A DNA stretch of 64,000 nucleotides from JACCXM01 sp046328335 (GTDB lineage Bacteria; Chloroflexota; Chloroflexia; Thermomicrobiales; UBA6265). The DNA is taken from assembly GCA_046328335.1 (NCBI GenBank), contig JAXLWU010000024.1, positions 19,286 to 83,285 of the forward strand, written 5' to 3'. Below, in pieces: positions 18,595 through 26,437 of the stretch. The notes under the pieces were generated by a model. The model searched no databases and was not told where the DNA came from. It saw only the letters and a program-made list of their open reading frames with translations. The first letter of the stretch is position 1; the number at the start of each line of letters is the position of its first letter. The translations under genes and the position numbers were made by a program.

Positions 18595-18822
18595 GTGGAA
18601 CCGGGCCAGGAGAAATACGGCGTTCCGAACATCGTTTACGACATCATTCAGACAACGGGAAACCTCTTGCAGGGCGTGGAGAAACTCAAGGAGTACGCCG
18701 AGGACGCGGAAGCGGCGGGAGATACGGAAGCGGCCACGACGTTCCGGACTGTTGCCGAAGGGAACCGCGCCGCGGCGCGAACGCTGCTTCGCCAACTTCG
18801 CCGCCACCTCGAAGGGATCTAG
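18595..18822 (+). CDS. Small helical protein of unknown function
   Basis: A 75-residue, charged, probably all-helical protein: VEPGQEKYGVPNIVYDIIQ leads into an amphipathic helix, TGNLLQGVEKLKEYAEDA, and a basic C-terminal helix (RAAARTLLRQLRRHLE). I recognise no family. The GTG at 18595 is chosen because AAGGA lies 8 bases upstream; an in-frame TTG at 18538 would add a basic tail without a ribosome site. It sits between moeA and the MoaD-MoaE fusion on the same strand, but a cofactor role is only a guess. Confidence 0.65.
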   Translation: MEPGQEKYGVPNIVYDIIQTTGNLLQGVEKLKEYAEDAEAAGDTEAATTFRTVAEGNRAAARTLLRQLRRHLEGI

Positions 18823-18932
18823 GTCGCCGACGACACGAAAGGCTGACGAGTGGTCGGGGGTGGTCGCTTGATCGCCCTCGACCCGTCTTCCGCCGGCGCG
18901 CCGCGGGATTCATGACGTGGATCGGCGGCTAT

Positions 18933-18949
18933 TGGGTCAACCTGACCCA
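18933..18949. promoter_or_regulatory. Palindrome TGGGTCA-ACC-TGACCCA upstream of moaDE
   Basis: A perfect 7-bp inverted repeat with a 3-base centre, ending 17 bases before the chosen moaDE start. Size and place suit a dimeric repressor or activator site. I cannot name the regulator. Confidence 0.45.
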
Positions 18950-18966
18950 TCATGACCAGGTATCAC

Positions 18967-19674
18967 ATGAAGGTCGAAATCCGCTACTTTGCGATGTTTC
19001 GTGAAATCGTCGGCAGCGCGACCGAACGGCGTGAGATTTCGCCAGGGACCACTACGGGCGCATTGTTCGATGCGCTCATCGCGCAGTTTCCTCGATTGGA
19101 ACGGCTCGAGCCAGTTACGATGGTGATGGTCAATCAGAACTACGTTGAACGAGATCATCTCCTTCGCGATGGAGACGAAGTCGCCTTCATTCCACCGGTG
19201 AGCGGCGGGGAGGCGGGGCGCTTTGTCGTTCAAAGTGGACCGCTCGATCCACGGCAACTCGAATCACGCGTCGCCCACGCCGGAGCGGGCGCGATCGTCA
19301 CGTTTATTGGCACGGTGCGGGATCACGGTCGCGGTCTGCCGGTCGTGCGGCTCGACTATGAGGCCTATGCACCAGCAGCCGAGAAGATGCTCGCAAAGAT
19401 CGGTGAGGAGATTCGGGAGCGATGGGGAATCGATGCAGTGGCCATCGCCCATCGTACGGGTTCGCTCGCGATCGGTGAAGTTAGCGTCGTGATCGCCGTT
19501 GCCTCACCGCATCGGGACGCCGCATTCGAGGCGAGTCGATACGCGATCGAGCGGATCAAGGAAATCGTCCCCATCTGGAAGAAGGAGTACTACGCCGACG
19601 GCGAGGCGTGGCTCGGCAGCGAACACGCCTATCAGGTCGAGATCGGCCGGATCCAGGGCGACGCGGAATCTTGA
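18967..19674 (+). CDS. MoaD-MoaE fusion (two-part molybdopterin synthase)
   Basis: A single 235-residue chain carrying both subunits of molybdopterin synthase, which adds two sulfurs to precursor Z. Residues 1-81 are MoaD (ubiquitin-like fold, starting MKVEIRYFAMFREIVG) and end in FIPPVSGG. Residues about 86-235 are MoaE, with FIGTVRDHGRG, HRTGSLAIGE and the catalytic-lysine segment VPIWKKEYYADGEAWL. MoaD normally needs a free C-terminal Gly-Gly for adenylation and thiocarboxylation; here Gly80-Gly81 is followed directly by EAGRF. In mycobacterial MoaX a similar fusion is cleaved after translation. The ATG at 18967 has AGG six bases upstream; the ATG at 18952 is possible. Confidence 0.93.
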   Translation: MKVEIRYFAMFREIVGSATERREISPGTTTGALFDALIAQFPRLERLEPVTMVMVNQNYVERDHLLRDGDEVAFIPPVSGGEAGRFVVQSGPLDPRQLESRVAHAGAGAIVTFIGTVRDHGRGLPVVRLDYEAYAPAAEKMLAKIGEEIRERWGIDAVAIAHRTGSLAIGEVSVVIAVASPHRDAAFEASRYAIERIKEIVPIWKKEYYADGEAWLGSEHAYQVEIGRIQGDAES

Positions 19675-19688
19675 ATGCCGACCCTAGG

Positions 19689-19746
19689 TAGATTTTGTTG
19701 ATCAAGAACTCTAGAATAGGTGGTCAGGATTCGTGCAATGTTGCAC
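19689..19746 (+). promoter_or_regulatory. Candidate cysK promoter and leader palindrome
   Basis: A -10 like TAGAAT (19712-19717) lies 17 bases after a weak -35 TAGATT (19689-19694). A perfect palindrome GTGCAA-TG-TTGCAC (19733-19746) follows near +10, where a repressor could block transcription. The next gene's ribosome site AGGAG begins soon after. Confidence 0.4.
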
Positions 19747-19767
19747 CGTGACAGGAGATGGGTTCTC

Positions 19768-20790
19768 ATGGCAGAAGCAGTTACCAGTACCGAGAAGATC
19801 GACATCAGTCTCACACCACGTCGCCGCCGTCCGACCATCGCTGACAACGCGGCCGAGCTGATCGGCAACACGCCGCTGGTGCGGCTCTCCCGATTTGCTC
19901 CCGATACGCCCGGCATCCTCGTCGGCAAACTCGAGTCCTTCAGCCCGGGATTTTCGGTCAAGGACCGCATCGGCGTGGCGATGATCGAGGATGCCGAAGC
20001 CAAGGGGCTGATTCGCCCGGGCGAGACGACGATCGTCGAACCGACAAGCGGCAACACGGGAATCGCCCTTGCCTGGGTGGCGGCCGCCAAGGGCTATCGT
20101 TTGATCCTGACCATGCCGGAGAGCATGAGCCTGGAGCGCCGCGTGTTGCTGCTGGGCTATGGCGCCGAGTTGGTCCTGACTCCGGCATCGGAAGGGATGG
20201 CGGGCGCCGTGCGCCGGGCCGAGCAGATTCTGGCGGAAACGCCCAACGCCTGGATGCCACAACAGTTCAAGAACCCCGCAAATCCAGAGATCCACCGGCG
20301 AACCACCGCCGTCGAACTCTGGGAAGACACCGACGGCGAAATCGACATTCTGGTAGGCGGTATTGGCACGGGCGGCACCATCACCGGCGCCGGCCAGGTG
20401 CTCAAGCATCTCAAGCCAAGCGTAAAGGTCGTTGTCGTCGAGCCGGCGGAATCGCCGTTGCTTGCTACCGGTCAGTTCGGTCCGCACAAAATCCAGGGTA
20501 TTGGCGCGAACTTCGTTCCAGACGTTCTCGACCGAGAGGTCTACGACGAGATCGTCCACATCGATGCGGCGACCGCGATCGCGGCCCAGCATGAATTGAT
20601 GCAGAAGGAAGGCTTACTCAAGGGCATCTCCTGCGGCGCCGCGGCGGCCGCGGCGCGCGAAGTGGCGCGGCGGCCGGAGAATGAAGGCAAGTTGATCGTG
20701 GTGATTCTCCCGGACACTGGTGAGCGTTACCTGAGCACGGTTGCCTTCGCCGATCTTCGCGAGAAGGCCGCGGCAATGACCGCGAGTTGA
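19768..20790 (+). CDS. cysK: Cysteine synthase (O-acetylserine sulfhydrylase family)
   Basis: PLP enzyme that replaces the acetyl group of O-acetylserine with sulfide to give cysteine. It has 340 residues. The PLP lysine is K65 in SPGFSVKDRIG, where most relatives have GGSVKDR. The substrate loop EPTSGNTGIALAW and phosphate loop GGIGTGGTITGAG are intact. An N-terminal extension of about 25 residues precedes IGNTPLVRL. The ATG at 19768 (MAEAVTSTEK) is chosen, with AGGAG about ten bases upstream. It follows moaDE by 93 bases, which include a promoter-like sequence, so it may be transcribed alone. A terminator follows. Confidence 0.94.
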   Translation: MAEAVTSTEKIDISLTPRRRRPTIADNAAELIGNTPLVRLSRFAPDTPGILVGKLESFSPGFSVKDRIGVAMIEDAEAKGLIRPGETTIVEPTSGNTGIALAWVAAAKGYRLILTMPESMSLERRVLLLGYGAELVLTPASEGMAGAVRRAEQILAETPNAWMPQQFKNPANPEIHRRTTAVELWEDTDGEIDILVGGIGTGGTITGAGQVLKHLKPSVKVVVVEPAESPLLATGQFGPHKIQGIGANFVPDVLDREVYDEIVHIDAATAIAAQHELMQKEGLLKGISCGAAAAAAREVARRPENEGKLIVVILPDTGERYLSTVAFADLREKAAAMTAS

Positions 20791-20820
20791 TTCGCAGAAC
20801 TCCATATGGAACTGACGAAG

Positions 20821-20850
20821 GAGGACCGGCCTTGCGCCGGTCCTCTTTCA
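20821..20850. terminator. Rho-independent terminator between cysK and nrdJ
   Basis: A perfect 10-bp stem GAGGACCGGC / GCCGGTCCTC with a 5-base loop (20821-20845), followed on the plus strand by TTTCATTCT. It lies between two convergent genes and could serve both directions. The T-tract is short. Confidence 0.8.
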
Positions 20851-20914
20851 TTCTGTGCAGATTTCGCCACCAGCCCCTCGCCGCTGGAAGTGGGAAGAGG
20901 TTGGTGCGCAGTCG

Positions 20915-23900
20915 TTATGAGCAGCCCAGGCTATTGCCGCAGTTGAGGCACTTGTAGCATGCCCCGTTGCGGACCGTGATGTGGCCGCAGACATCACAGA
21001 AGGGAGCGTCGCCCATCATCTCCGCCAAGTGGACCGTCATCACGTTGACAGGCGCGGTTGACTCATAGAGAGCAGTCGCGCTCGCCACTGGCGACGCGTG
21101 GCCATGGGACCCGTTCCCATTCTTCACCGGCTTCGCCTTGACCGCGTTGGCGGCGGGCGCAGGGCCGGACATCGGGGCGGCCACGGCTTGGGCACCTGGC
21201 TCGACCGGTTCCGCGCTGGCCTGCATCTCATCTGGACCCGCTTCATCGAGATCAGGCGGAACCTGGGTGAGGTCGGTGCGGCCCAGGTACTCGAGGCCAA
21301 GCACGCGGAAGACGTAGTCGATGATCGAGGTCGCCATCTTGATGTTCGGATGCCCGGTCACCATGCCCTGCGGCTCGAAGCGGGTAAATGTGAAGGTCTC
21401 CACGAACTCGTCCAGCGGCACGCCATACTGGAGTCCCTTCGAAATCGCAATGGCGAAGCAGTTGATCATCGAGCGGAAGGCGGCTCCTTCCTTGTGCATG
21501 TCGATGAAGATCTCGCCAAGCGAGCCATCCTCGTACTCACCGGTGCGGAGGAAGACCTTGTTCCCGGCGACCCTGGCCTCCTGGGTGAAACCGGAGCGCC
21601 GAGCCGGCAGCCGGCGCCGCACCGGACCAGTTGCGGCAACCTGCGGCTTCGCGGCCTCGGTCGCCGCGGCGAGTTCTTTCTCCCACTCCGCGCGCGCGGT
21701 GGCAAGGGCTGCCTCGACCGCCGCCGCGCTCGCCTCGGCGATGCGCTGTTCGATCGCGGCTTCATCGACCGCCGTCGTCGCTTCCGCTGCCTTGTCGCTC
21801 TTGGTCGAAAGCGGCTGGCTCAATTTCGAACCATCGCGGTAGAGCGCCATCGCCTTGATCCCGTACCGCCAACTCTGCTCATAGGCATCGAGCACGTCTT
21901 CGACGGTCGCCTCGTTGGGCATATTGATCGTCTTGGAGATCGCGCCGGAGAGAAAACTCTGGGCGGCGCTCATCATCTTGATGTGTCCCATGTGATGGAT
22001 GAAGCGGGTGCCGATCTTGCCGCACTTGTTGGCGCAGTCGAAGACGGGTAGATGCTCCGGGCGAAGGTGTGGCGCGCCCTCGACCGTCATCGTGCCGCAG
22101 ACGATCTCATTGGCCTCGTCGATTTCGCGCTGGCTGAAGCCGATGGCGCGCAACAGATCGAAGCCGGGCTGGCTCGCCTGCTCGACGCCGATGCCGACCC
22201 GGCCCAGCGCCTCCTCACCCAGAGTCCAGAGATTGAAGGCGAAGCCGAGTTCGAAGACACCGGGCAGGGCGGCTTCGATCCTGGCGATGTCGGTGTCATT
22301 GAAGCCCCGGGCTCGCAGCGATTCGGGGTTGATGTGCGGCGCCCCGACCAGGGTCATCGTACCGAGGACGTAGCGGAGAATCGCCTGCCGTTCCTCGAGG
22401 GAATACCCGAGGTTGCGCAGGGCGGGATCGATACTCTGGTTGGCGATCTTGAAATAGCCGCCGCCCGCCAGTTTCTTGAACTTCACCAGCGCGAAATCTG
22501 GCTCCACGCCCGTGGTGTCGCAGTCCATCAGCAGACCGATCGTCCCCGTGGGCGCCAGCAGCGTGGTCTGGGCGTTGCGATAGCCATGGCGTTCGCCATC
22601 AGTCAGCGCGCGGTCCCATGACTCGCGCGCCGCGCTCAGCAGGTATCCGGGAACGAGATCGGCCGTGATTGGCATTGGCAGCACCGACAGTTGCTCGTAC
22701 TCCGCCGCCGGGGCATCGTAGGCGGCGCGCCGGTGATTGCGGATGACGCGCAGCATATGCTCGCGGTTCGCCGCGAATTCCGGGAATGGACCAAGATGAC
22801 CAGCCAACTCCGCGGACGCGGCGTAACTCTCCCCGGTCATGAGAGCCGTGACGGCGCCAGCGTAGGCCCGAGCCTGATCCGAGTCATACGGCATGCCCAG
22901 CAACATCAACACGGTGCCGAGGTTGGCGTACCCGAGGCCGAGCGTGCGGTAGTCGTATGACAGCCGCGCGATCTCCTCGCTCGGGAACTGCGCCATCAGG
23001 ACGCTGATTTCCAACACGATCGTCCAGAGACGGACCGCATGCTGGAACGCGGCGACATCGAACTCGCCGGTCTCCTGGTCGAGGAACTTCAACAGGTTCA
23101 GGGATGCCAGGTTGCACGCGGTATTGTCGAGGAACATGTATTCGGAGCAGGGGTTGCTGGCATTGATGCGGCCACCCTCCGGACTGGTGTGCCAGTCGTT
23201 GATGGTCGTATCGAACTGCAATCCCGGATCAGCACACTGCCACGCCGCTTCCGCGATCTTGCGCCAGAGCTCCCGCGCCTTGACCGTCTTGCTGACGTGA
23301 GCGGGATCGGTTCGCCAGCGCAGGTGCCAGTCGTGGTCACGCTCCACGGCCTGAAGGAACGCTTCGCTGACCCGAACCGAGTTGTTCGAGTTTTGCCCAG
23401 AGACAGTGGCGTATGCCTCGCCGTTGAAATCGCTGGGGTAGCCGGCGGCGATCAGCGCCGCCACCTTCTTCTCTTCGTCGACCTTCCAGTTGATGAACTT
23501 CTCCACATCCGGATGGTCGACATCGACAATGACCATCTTCGCGGCGCGACGGGTAGTGCCGCCGCTCTTGATCGCGCCAGCGGCACGATCGCCCACTCGG
23601 AGGAAGCTCATCAGACCGGAGGAGGTGCCGCCGCCGGAAAGCGGCTCGCCCTCGCCGCGGACAGAGGAGAAGTTGGTGCCGGTGCCCGAACCGTATTTGA
23701 AGATGCGCGCCTCGCGCACCCAGAGGTCCATCAGACCGCCGGGTTCCACGAGAGAGTCGTCCGCGCTCTGGATGAAGCAGGCGTGCGGCTGCGGCCGGGT
23801 GTAGGCGTCCCGGCTTGCGGTCAACTCGCCGGTAGCAGGATCGACGTAGAAGTGGCCCTGCGCCGGTCCCGTAATGCCGTAGGCCCAGTTCAGCCCGGTG

Positions 23901-24355
23901 TTGAACCACTGTGGCGAGTTCGGAGCCGCCATCTGGTGCACGAGCATGTACGAGAGCTCGTCCGCGAACGCCTCGGCGTCAGCGGGCGAAGCAAAGTAGT
24001 TATGCGACTCACCCCAATGCCGCCAGCAACCGGTGAGCCGGGAGATTACCTGCCGCGCCGAGCGCTCCGGGCCCAGCACCGGCTGGCCAGACTCGTCCCG
24101 GACGAGATTGCCGTTGGTGTCGGATTGGGGAACTCCGGCCTTGCGAAAATACTTCGAGACCATGATGTCCGAAGCCACCTGCGACCAACTCGCGGGCACC
24201 TCGGCGTCGGCCATCTCAAACACCACCGAGCCGTCTGGATTTGTGATGCGGGAGGTCTTCCGTGTCCATGCCACCCCGGCAAAGGGATCGCGCTGCCGCC
24301 CCGTGAACCGGCGCTCGATCGTCAACCCGTTTGCCTTGTTCCGCTGCTGCTTCAT
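20915..24355 (-). CDS. nrdJ: Vitamin B12-dependent (class II) ribonucleotide reductase
   Basis: Reduces ribonucleotides to deoxyribonucleotides using adenosylcobalamin, so it works with or without oxygen. It has 1146 residues. The catalytic core contains NASNPCSEYMFLDNTACNL (substrate site, with the catalytic Cys of NPCSE) and LLAPTGTIGLLMDCDTTGVE. A long Ala/Glu-rich helical insert (about 850-910) precedes the C-terminal domain (GEIFIDMHKEGAAFRSM). A low-complexity linker ends in the zinc ribbon CDVCGH and CYKCLNCG. The ATG at 24355 (MKQQRNK) is used; upstream frame lacks homology. No class I or III enzyme is present here. Confidence 0.95.
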   Translation of the reverse strand: MKQQRNKANGLTIERRFTGRQRDPFAGVAWTRKTSRITNPDGSVVFEMADAEVPASWSQVASDIMVSKYFRKAGVPQSDTNGNLVRDESGQPVLGPERSARQVISRLTGCWRHWGESHNYFASPADAEAFADELSYMLVHQMAAPNSPQWFNTGLNWAYGITGPAQGHFYVDPATGELTASRDAYTRPQPHACFIQSADDSLVEPGGLMDLWVREARIFKYGSGTGTNFSSVRGEGEPLSGGGTSSGLMSFLRVGDRAAGAIKSGGTTRRAAKMVIVDVDHPDVEKFINWKVDEEKKVAALIAAGYPSDFNGEAYATVSGQNSNNSVRVSEAFLQAVERDHDWHLRWRTDPAHVSKTVKARELWRKIAEAAWQCADPGLQFDTTINDWHTSPEGGRINASNPCSEYMFLDNTACNLASLNLLKFLDQETGEFDVAAFQHAVRLWTIVLEISVLMAQFPSEEIARLSYDYRTLGLGYANLGTVLMLLGMPYDSDQARAYAGAVTALMTGESYAASAELAGHLGPFPEFAANREHMLRVIRNHRRAAYDAPAAEYEQLSVLPMPITADLVPGYLLSAARESWDRALTDGERHGYRNAQTTLLAPTGTIGLLMDCDTTGVEPDFALVKFKKLAGGGYFKIANQSIDPALRNLGYSLEERQAILRYVLGTMTLVGAPHINPESLRARGFNDTDIARIEAALPGVFELGFAFNLWTLGEEALGRVGIGVEQASQPGFDLLRAIGFSQREIDEANEIVCGTMTVEGAPHLRPEHLPVFDCANKCGKIGTRFIHHMGHIKMMSAAQSFLSGAISKTINMPNEATVEDVLDAYEQSWRYGIKAMALYRDGSKLSQPLSTKSDKAAEATTAVDEAAIEQRIAEASAAAVEAALATARAEWEKELAAATEAAKPQVAATGPVRRRLPARRSGFTQEARVAGNKVFLRTGEYEDGSLGEIFIDMHKEGAAFRSMINCFAIAISKGLQYGVPLDEFVETFTFTRFEPQGMVTGHPNIKMATSIIDYVFRVLGLEYLGRTDLTQVPPDLDEAGPDEMQASAEPVEPGAQAVAAPMSGPAPAANAVKAKPVKNGNGSHGHASPVASATALYESTAPVNVMTVHLAEMMGDAPFCDVCGHITVRNGACYKCLNCGNSLGCS

Positions 24356-24416
24356 GCCCAGACCCCGCGATCCATCCTGAACGAATTGCCGAACCCGCCT
24401 GCGTCCGCATCCTTCT

Positions 24417-24465
24417 GTCCGGTTTCGACCCGGACCGTAGAGCGACCAAGCAGACACTGGTCTGC
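24417..24465 (-). other. Structured 5' leader of nrdJ
   Basis: Two perfect 6-bp stem-loops lie in the nrdJ mRNA leader (arms 24450-24455/24460-24465 and 24417-24422/24430-24435). They might form part of a riboswitch or attenuator, but I do not find the conserved cobalamin-riboswitch core. Confidence 0.35.
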
Positions 24466-24549
24466 TGCCACCCCTCGGTGCCAAGTTCCGGGACCAATGC
24501 CTCCGGCGGGACCACATCTCGGGGTCAATCCGAGTGTGGGGTACGACAT

Positions 24550-24578
24550 ATAGTATTGCCCTGGCAATGATAACACAA
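24550..24578 (-). promoter_or_regulatory. nrdJ promoter with operator-like palindromes
   Basis: Minus strand -35 TTGTGT (24573-24578), 17-base spacer, -10 TACTAT (24550-24555). The palindrome ATTGCC-CT-GGCAAT (24555-24568) fills the spacer, and CACA-AGA-TGTG (24574-24584) covers the -35. A bound protein here would block RNA polymerase. Confidence 0.6.
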
Positions 24579-24628
24579 GATGTGCCGAGGAGTCACAGTT
24601 CGTGATCCTTATCAGCGATTCCCGGCTT

Positions 24629-24670
24629 GTACACGGCACAGTGTACGTACATCGGTGACAACCGTGTCAC
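24629..24670. promoter_or_regulatory. Tandem palindromes upstream of nrdJ
   Basis: GTACAC-GGCACA-GTGTAC (24629-24646) and GTGACA-ACCG-TGTCAC (24655-24670), with centres 25 bases apart, lie 50-90 bases upstream of the nrdJ -35. The spacing does not fit the usual 16-bp NrdR box pair, so the regulator is open. Confidence 0.45.
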
Positions 24671-24845
24671 AGAATCGGTCGGGGTAAGCGAACCCGTCTC
24701 TGAACACGTTTCATGCCCTCGGTGCCGCACGTCTGCTGCGCCGATTGGCGTTCGCCGGGATTTCGTCGCGGCCAAGTAGTTGAAACGAGCGCCAACAAAA
24801 ATCGCCTCCCGGAGCAGATTCAGAGCAGGCACCGGCCGTGACGTA

Positions 24846-24888
24846 GCATTTGCGCTGTAGCCATCTTCGGAGCGGGGCGAGCAAATGC
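24846..24888. promoter_or_regulatory. Inverted repeat upstream of pucR-like gene
   Basis: GCATTTGC (24846-24853) and GCAAATGC (24881-24888) form a perfect 8-bp inverted repeat, centres 35 bases apart, ending 16 bases before the GTG start. It may be an autoregulatory site. Confidence 0.4.
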
Positions 24889-24904
24889 AAAGACCGAAGT
24901 CGAC

Positions 24905-26437
24905 GTGCGTGAAATCACGGTAGGGAATCTGCTCCAGCTGGAACCGCGCCTTGGCCTGATCGCAGATTCGGTCATCGGGGCTCCCGAGCATCGCGCGCGC
25001 GAAATCTCCTGGGCCGTGTCGATCCGCTCCACGCCGCCGCATCTTCCGGCGCTGCGCGGCGGAGAATTGCTGCTGCTTGGCAAGAGCGCGATCGACGGGG
25101 TCGGTCACGAAACTCCCGCTCTCCTACGCGAAGCCGTAGCGCGGGGAGCGAGCGGAATCATTCTCGCCGCGGAAGACAATCACGCGTTCGATCTAGACGT
25201 TGGCGCAACAGTCCTCCCCCGACTGGTCTGGGACGGATCGATCGGCCCGGAAGTCGAAAGCGGCCTCAATCGACTGCTGACCGGGACGCGCGGCGAGTTG
25301 TACCGAATTGGAAGTGAACTCGAACGTCGCATCGCGGACGCGACGGTGCAAGGTACGGGAGTGGAAGCGCTTGCGCACGAGGTGGAACGGCTACTCGGAG
25401 CACCTGTCCATCTTCGTTTCAAGGAAGGGTCCGGATCGGAAACATGGGACCGGCGAATCGACGCGGCGGGATCGTCCCTTGGCGGAGAGTCCGTGTCGAC
25501 CATCGCGATCCCGCTGGCCAACGGCGCGGCGCTCGAAGTTGGTCCCGGTTCGGCCGTCGCCATCATTGCCGCGGGCGTTTTTCGCGATCGGATCGCGGCC
25601 GCCTTGACCGAAGCGCTCCACCGAGAACGCGCGGCGCGGCCGCGAGGCGAGCAACATGCCGCGACCCTTGCCGCGCTCGTATGCGGTACTGTCGGTGACG
25701 ACGTGACGCGGCGGGCCCTGGCGAGAACTCTTGGTCTCGATGCGGGCAGTCAGTTCCTGGTGATGCTGGCGTCGTCCAATGTCGCGGCCGATCTGGGGCG
25801 GCAGTGGGCCGCTATCGGCACGGTGAGTCCCGCGGGAAGCATCCAGGGACGCCTGCGGTACGTTGTGGCGATTTCGGCGAGGATGGAAAGCGATCAGATC
25901 AAGCGGCGCATCGAAGACACAGTGATGCGAATGCGGAATGACGGCACGTTCGCGGATCAGCAATTGGCGATTTCCGCGGCGGTTACCAGTATCGATGAAC
26001 TGCCGCGCGCGGCATCTCAGGCGAATCTGCTTGCCGCCCTGCAATCACGTTGGTGGTGGCTACCGTCCGTCGCCATGTTCGATTCACCGGCCGATGTCGG
26101 CCCGCTTGAACTGCTCGATTTCCTGCGGGAGTCGGGTCGGCTCCAGGCGTTCGTCGCACAATCATTGGGGCGGCTACTGCGCGATGACCGCCGCGGCACG
26201 CTGCGGAAGACGATGACCCGGTACCTGGAATGCGGCGGGTCCCAGATCGACGCGGCGGCGCGACTCGAGATTCATCGCAATACACTGGCGTACCGCCTGC
26301 GTCGTGCCGCGGAACTGGTCGGTCGGGACGTCACGGATCCTCGATTCTGGGTTTCGCTTCATCTGGCCCTGCTCGGAGCCGACCTCCTCGAGGTGACCGG
26401 CGGCACCGATGGGTCACGAGGTCATTCGTGGACCTGA
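24905..26437 (+). CDS. PucR-family transcriptional regulator
   Basis: A 510-residue activator or repressor. The N-terminal PucR domain (about 1-125) starts ITVGNLLQLEPRLGLIADS and has LRGGELLLLG. A GGDEF-like central region follows. The C-terminal PucR helix-turn-helix reads GGSQIDAAARLEIHRNTLAYRLRR. Relatives control purine, proline, GABA or other nitrogen-compound catabolism; the effector here is unknown. The GTG at 24905 matches the family N-terminus. Its stop overlaps the next start by 10 bases, so it is probably co-translated with the JAMM peptidase. Confidence 0.9.
   Translation: MREITVGNLLQLEPRLGLIADSVIGAPEHRAREISWAVSIRSTPPHLPALRGGELLLLGKSAIDGVGHETPALLREAVARGASGIILAAEDNHAFDLDVGATVLPRLVWDGSIGPEVESGLNRLLTGTRGELYRIGSELERRIADATVQGTGVEALAHEVERLLGAPVHLRFKEGSGSETWDRRIDAAGSSLGGESVSTIAIPLANGAALEVGPGSAVAIIAAGVFRDRIAAALTEALHRERAARPRGEQHAATLAALVCGTVGDDVTRRALARTLGLDAGSQFLVMLASSNVAADLGRQWAAIGTVSPAGSIQGRLRYVVAISARMESDQIKRRIEDTVMRMRNDGTFADQQLAISAAVTSIDELPRAASQANLLAALQSRWWWLPSVAMFDSPADVGPLELLDFLRESGRLQAFVAQSLGRLLRDDRRGTLRKTMTRYLECGGSQIDAAARLEIHRNTLAYRLRRAAELVGRDVTDPRFWVSLHLALLGADLLEVTGGTDGSRGHSWT

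Larger units (their letters stand above)
24356..24904. other. nrdJ-pucR divergent intergenic region, 549 bases
   Basis: A gene-free region rich in inverted repeats. On the minus side it carries a well-formed promoter (24550-24578) and a leader of about 190 bases with two perfect hairpins, GCAGAC-N4-GTCTGC (24450-24465) and GTCCGG-N7-CCGGAC (24417-24435). Farther upstream are GTACAC-N6-GTGTAC (24629-24646) and GTGACA-N4-TGTCAC (24655-24670). Near pucR is an 8-bp inverted repeat. ORFs crossing it look spurious. Confidence 0.7.

Noticed and set aside
24356..24545. Cobalamin riboswitch in front of nrdJ
   Set aside because: The leader has hairpins but I could not find the conserved B12 box or the core pattern that defines this riboswitch.
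23039..24553. 504-codon open frame antisense to nrdJ
   Set aside because: No recognisable domain; its length follows from GC-rich codon use of nrdJ, which has clear family signatures throughout.
24629..24670. NrdR box pair
   Set aside because: The palindromes have ACAC-N6-GTGT and GTGACA-N4-TGTCAC spacing, and centres 25 bases apart, not the usual 16-bp boxes about three turns apart.
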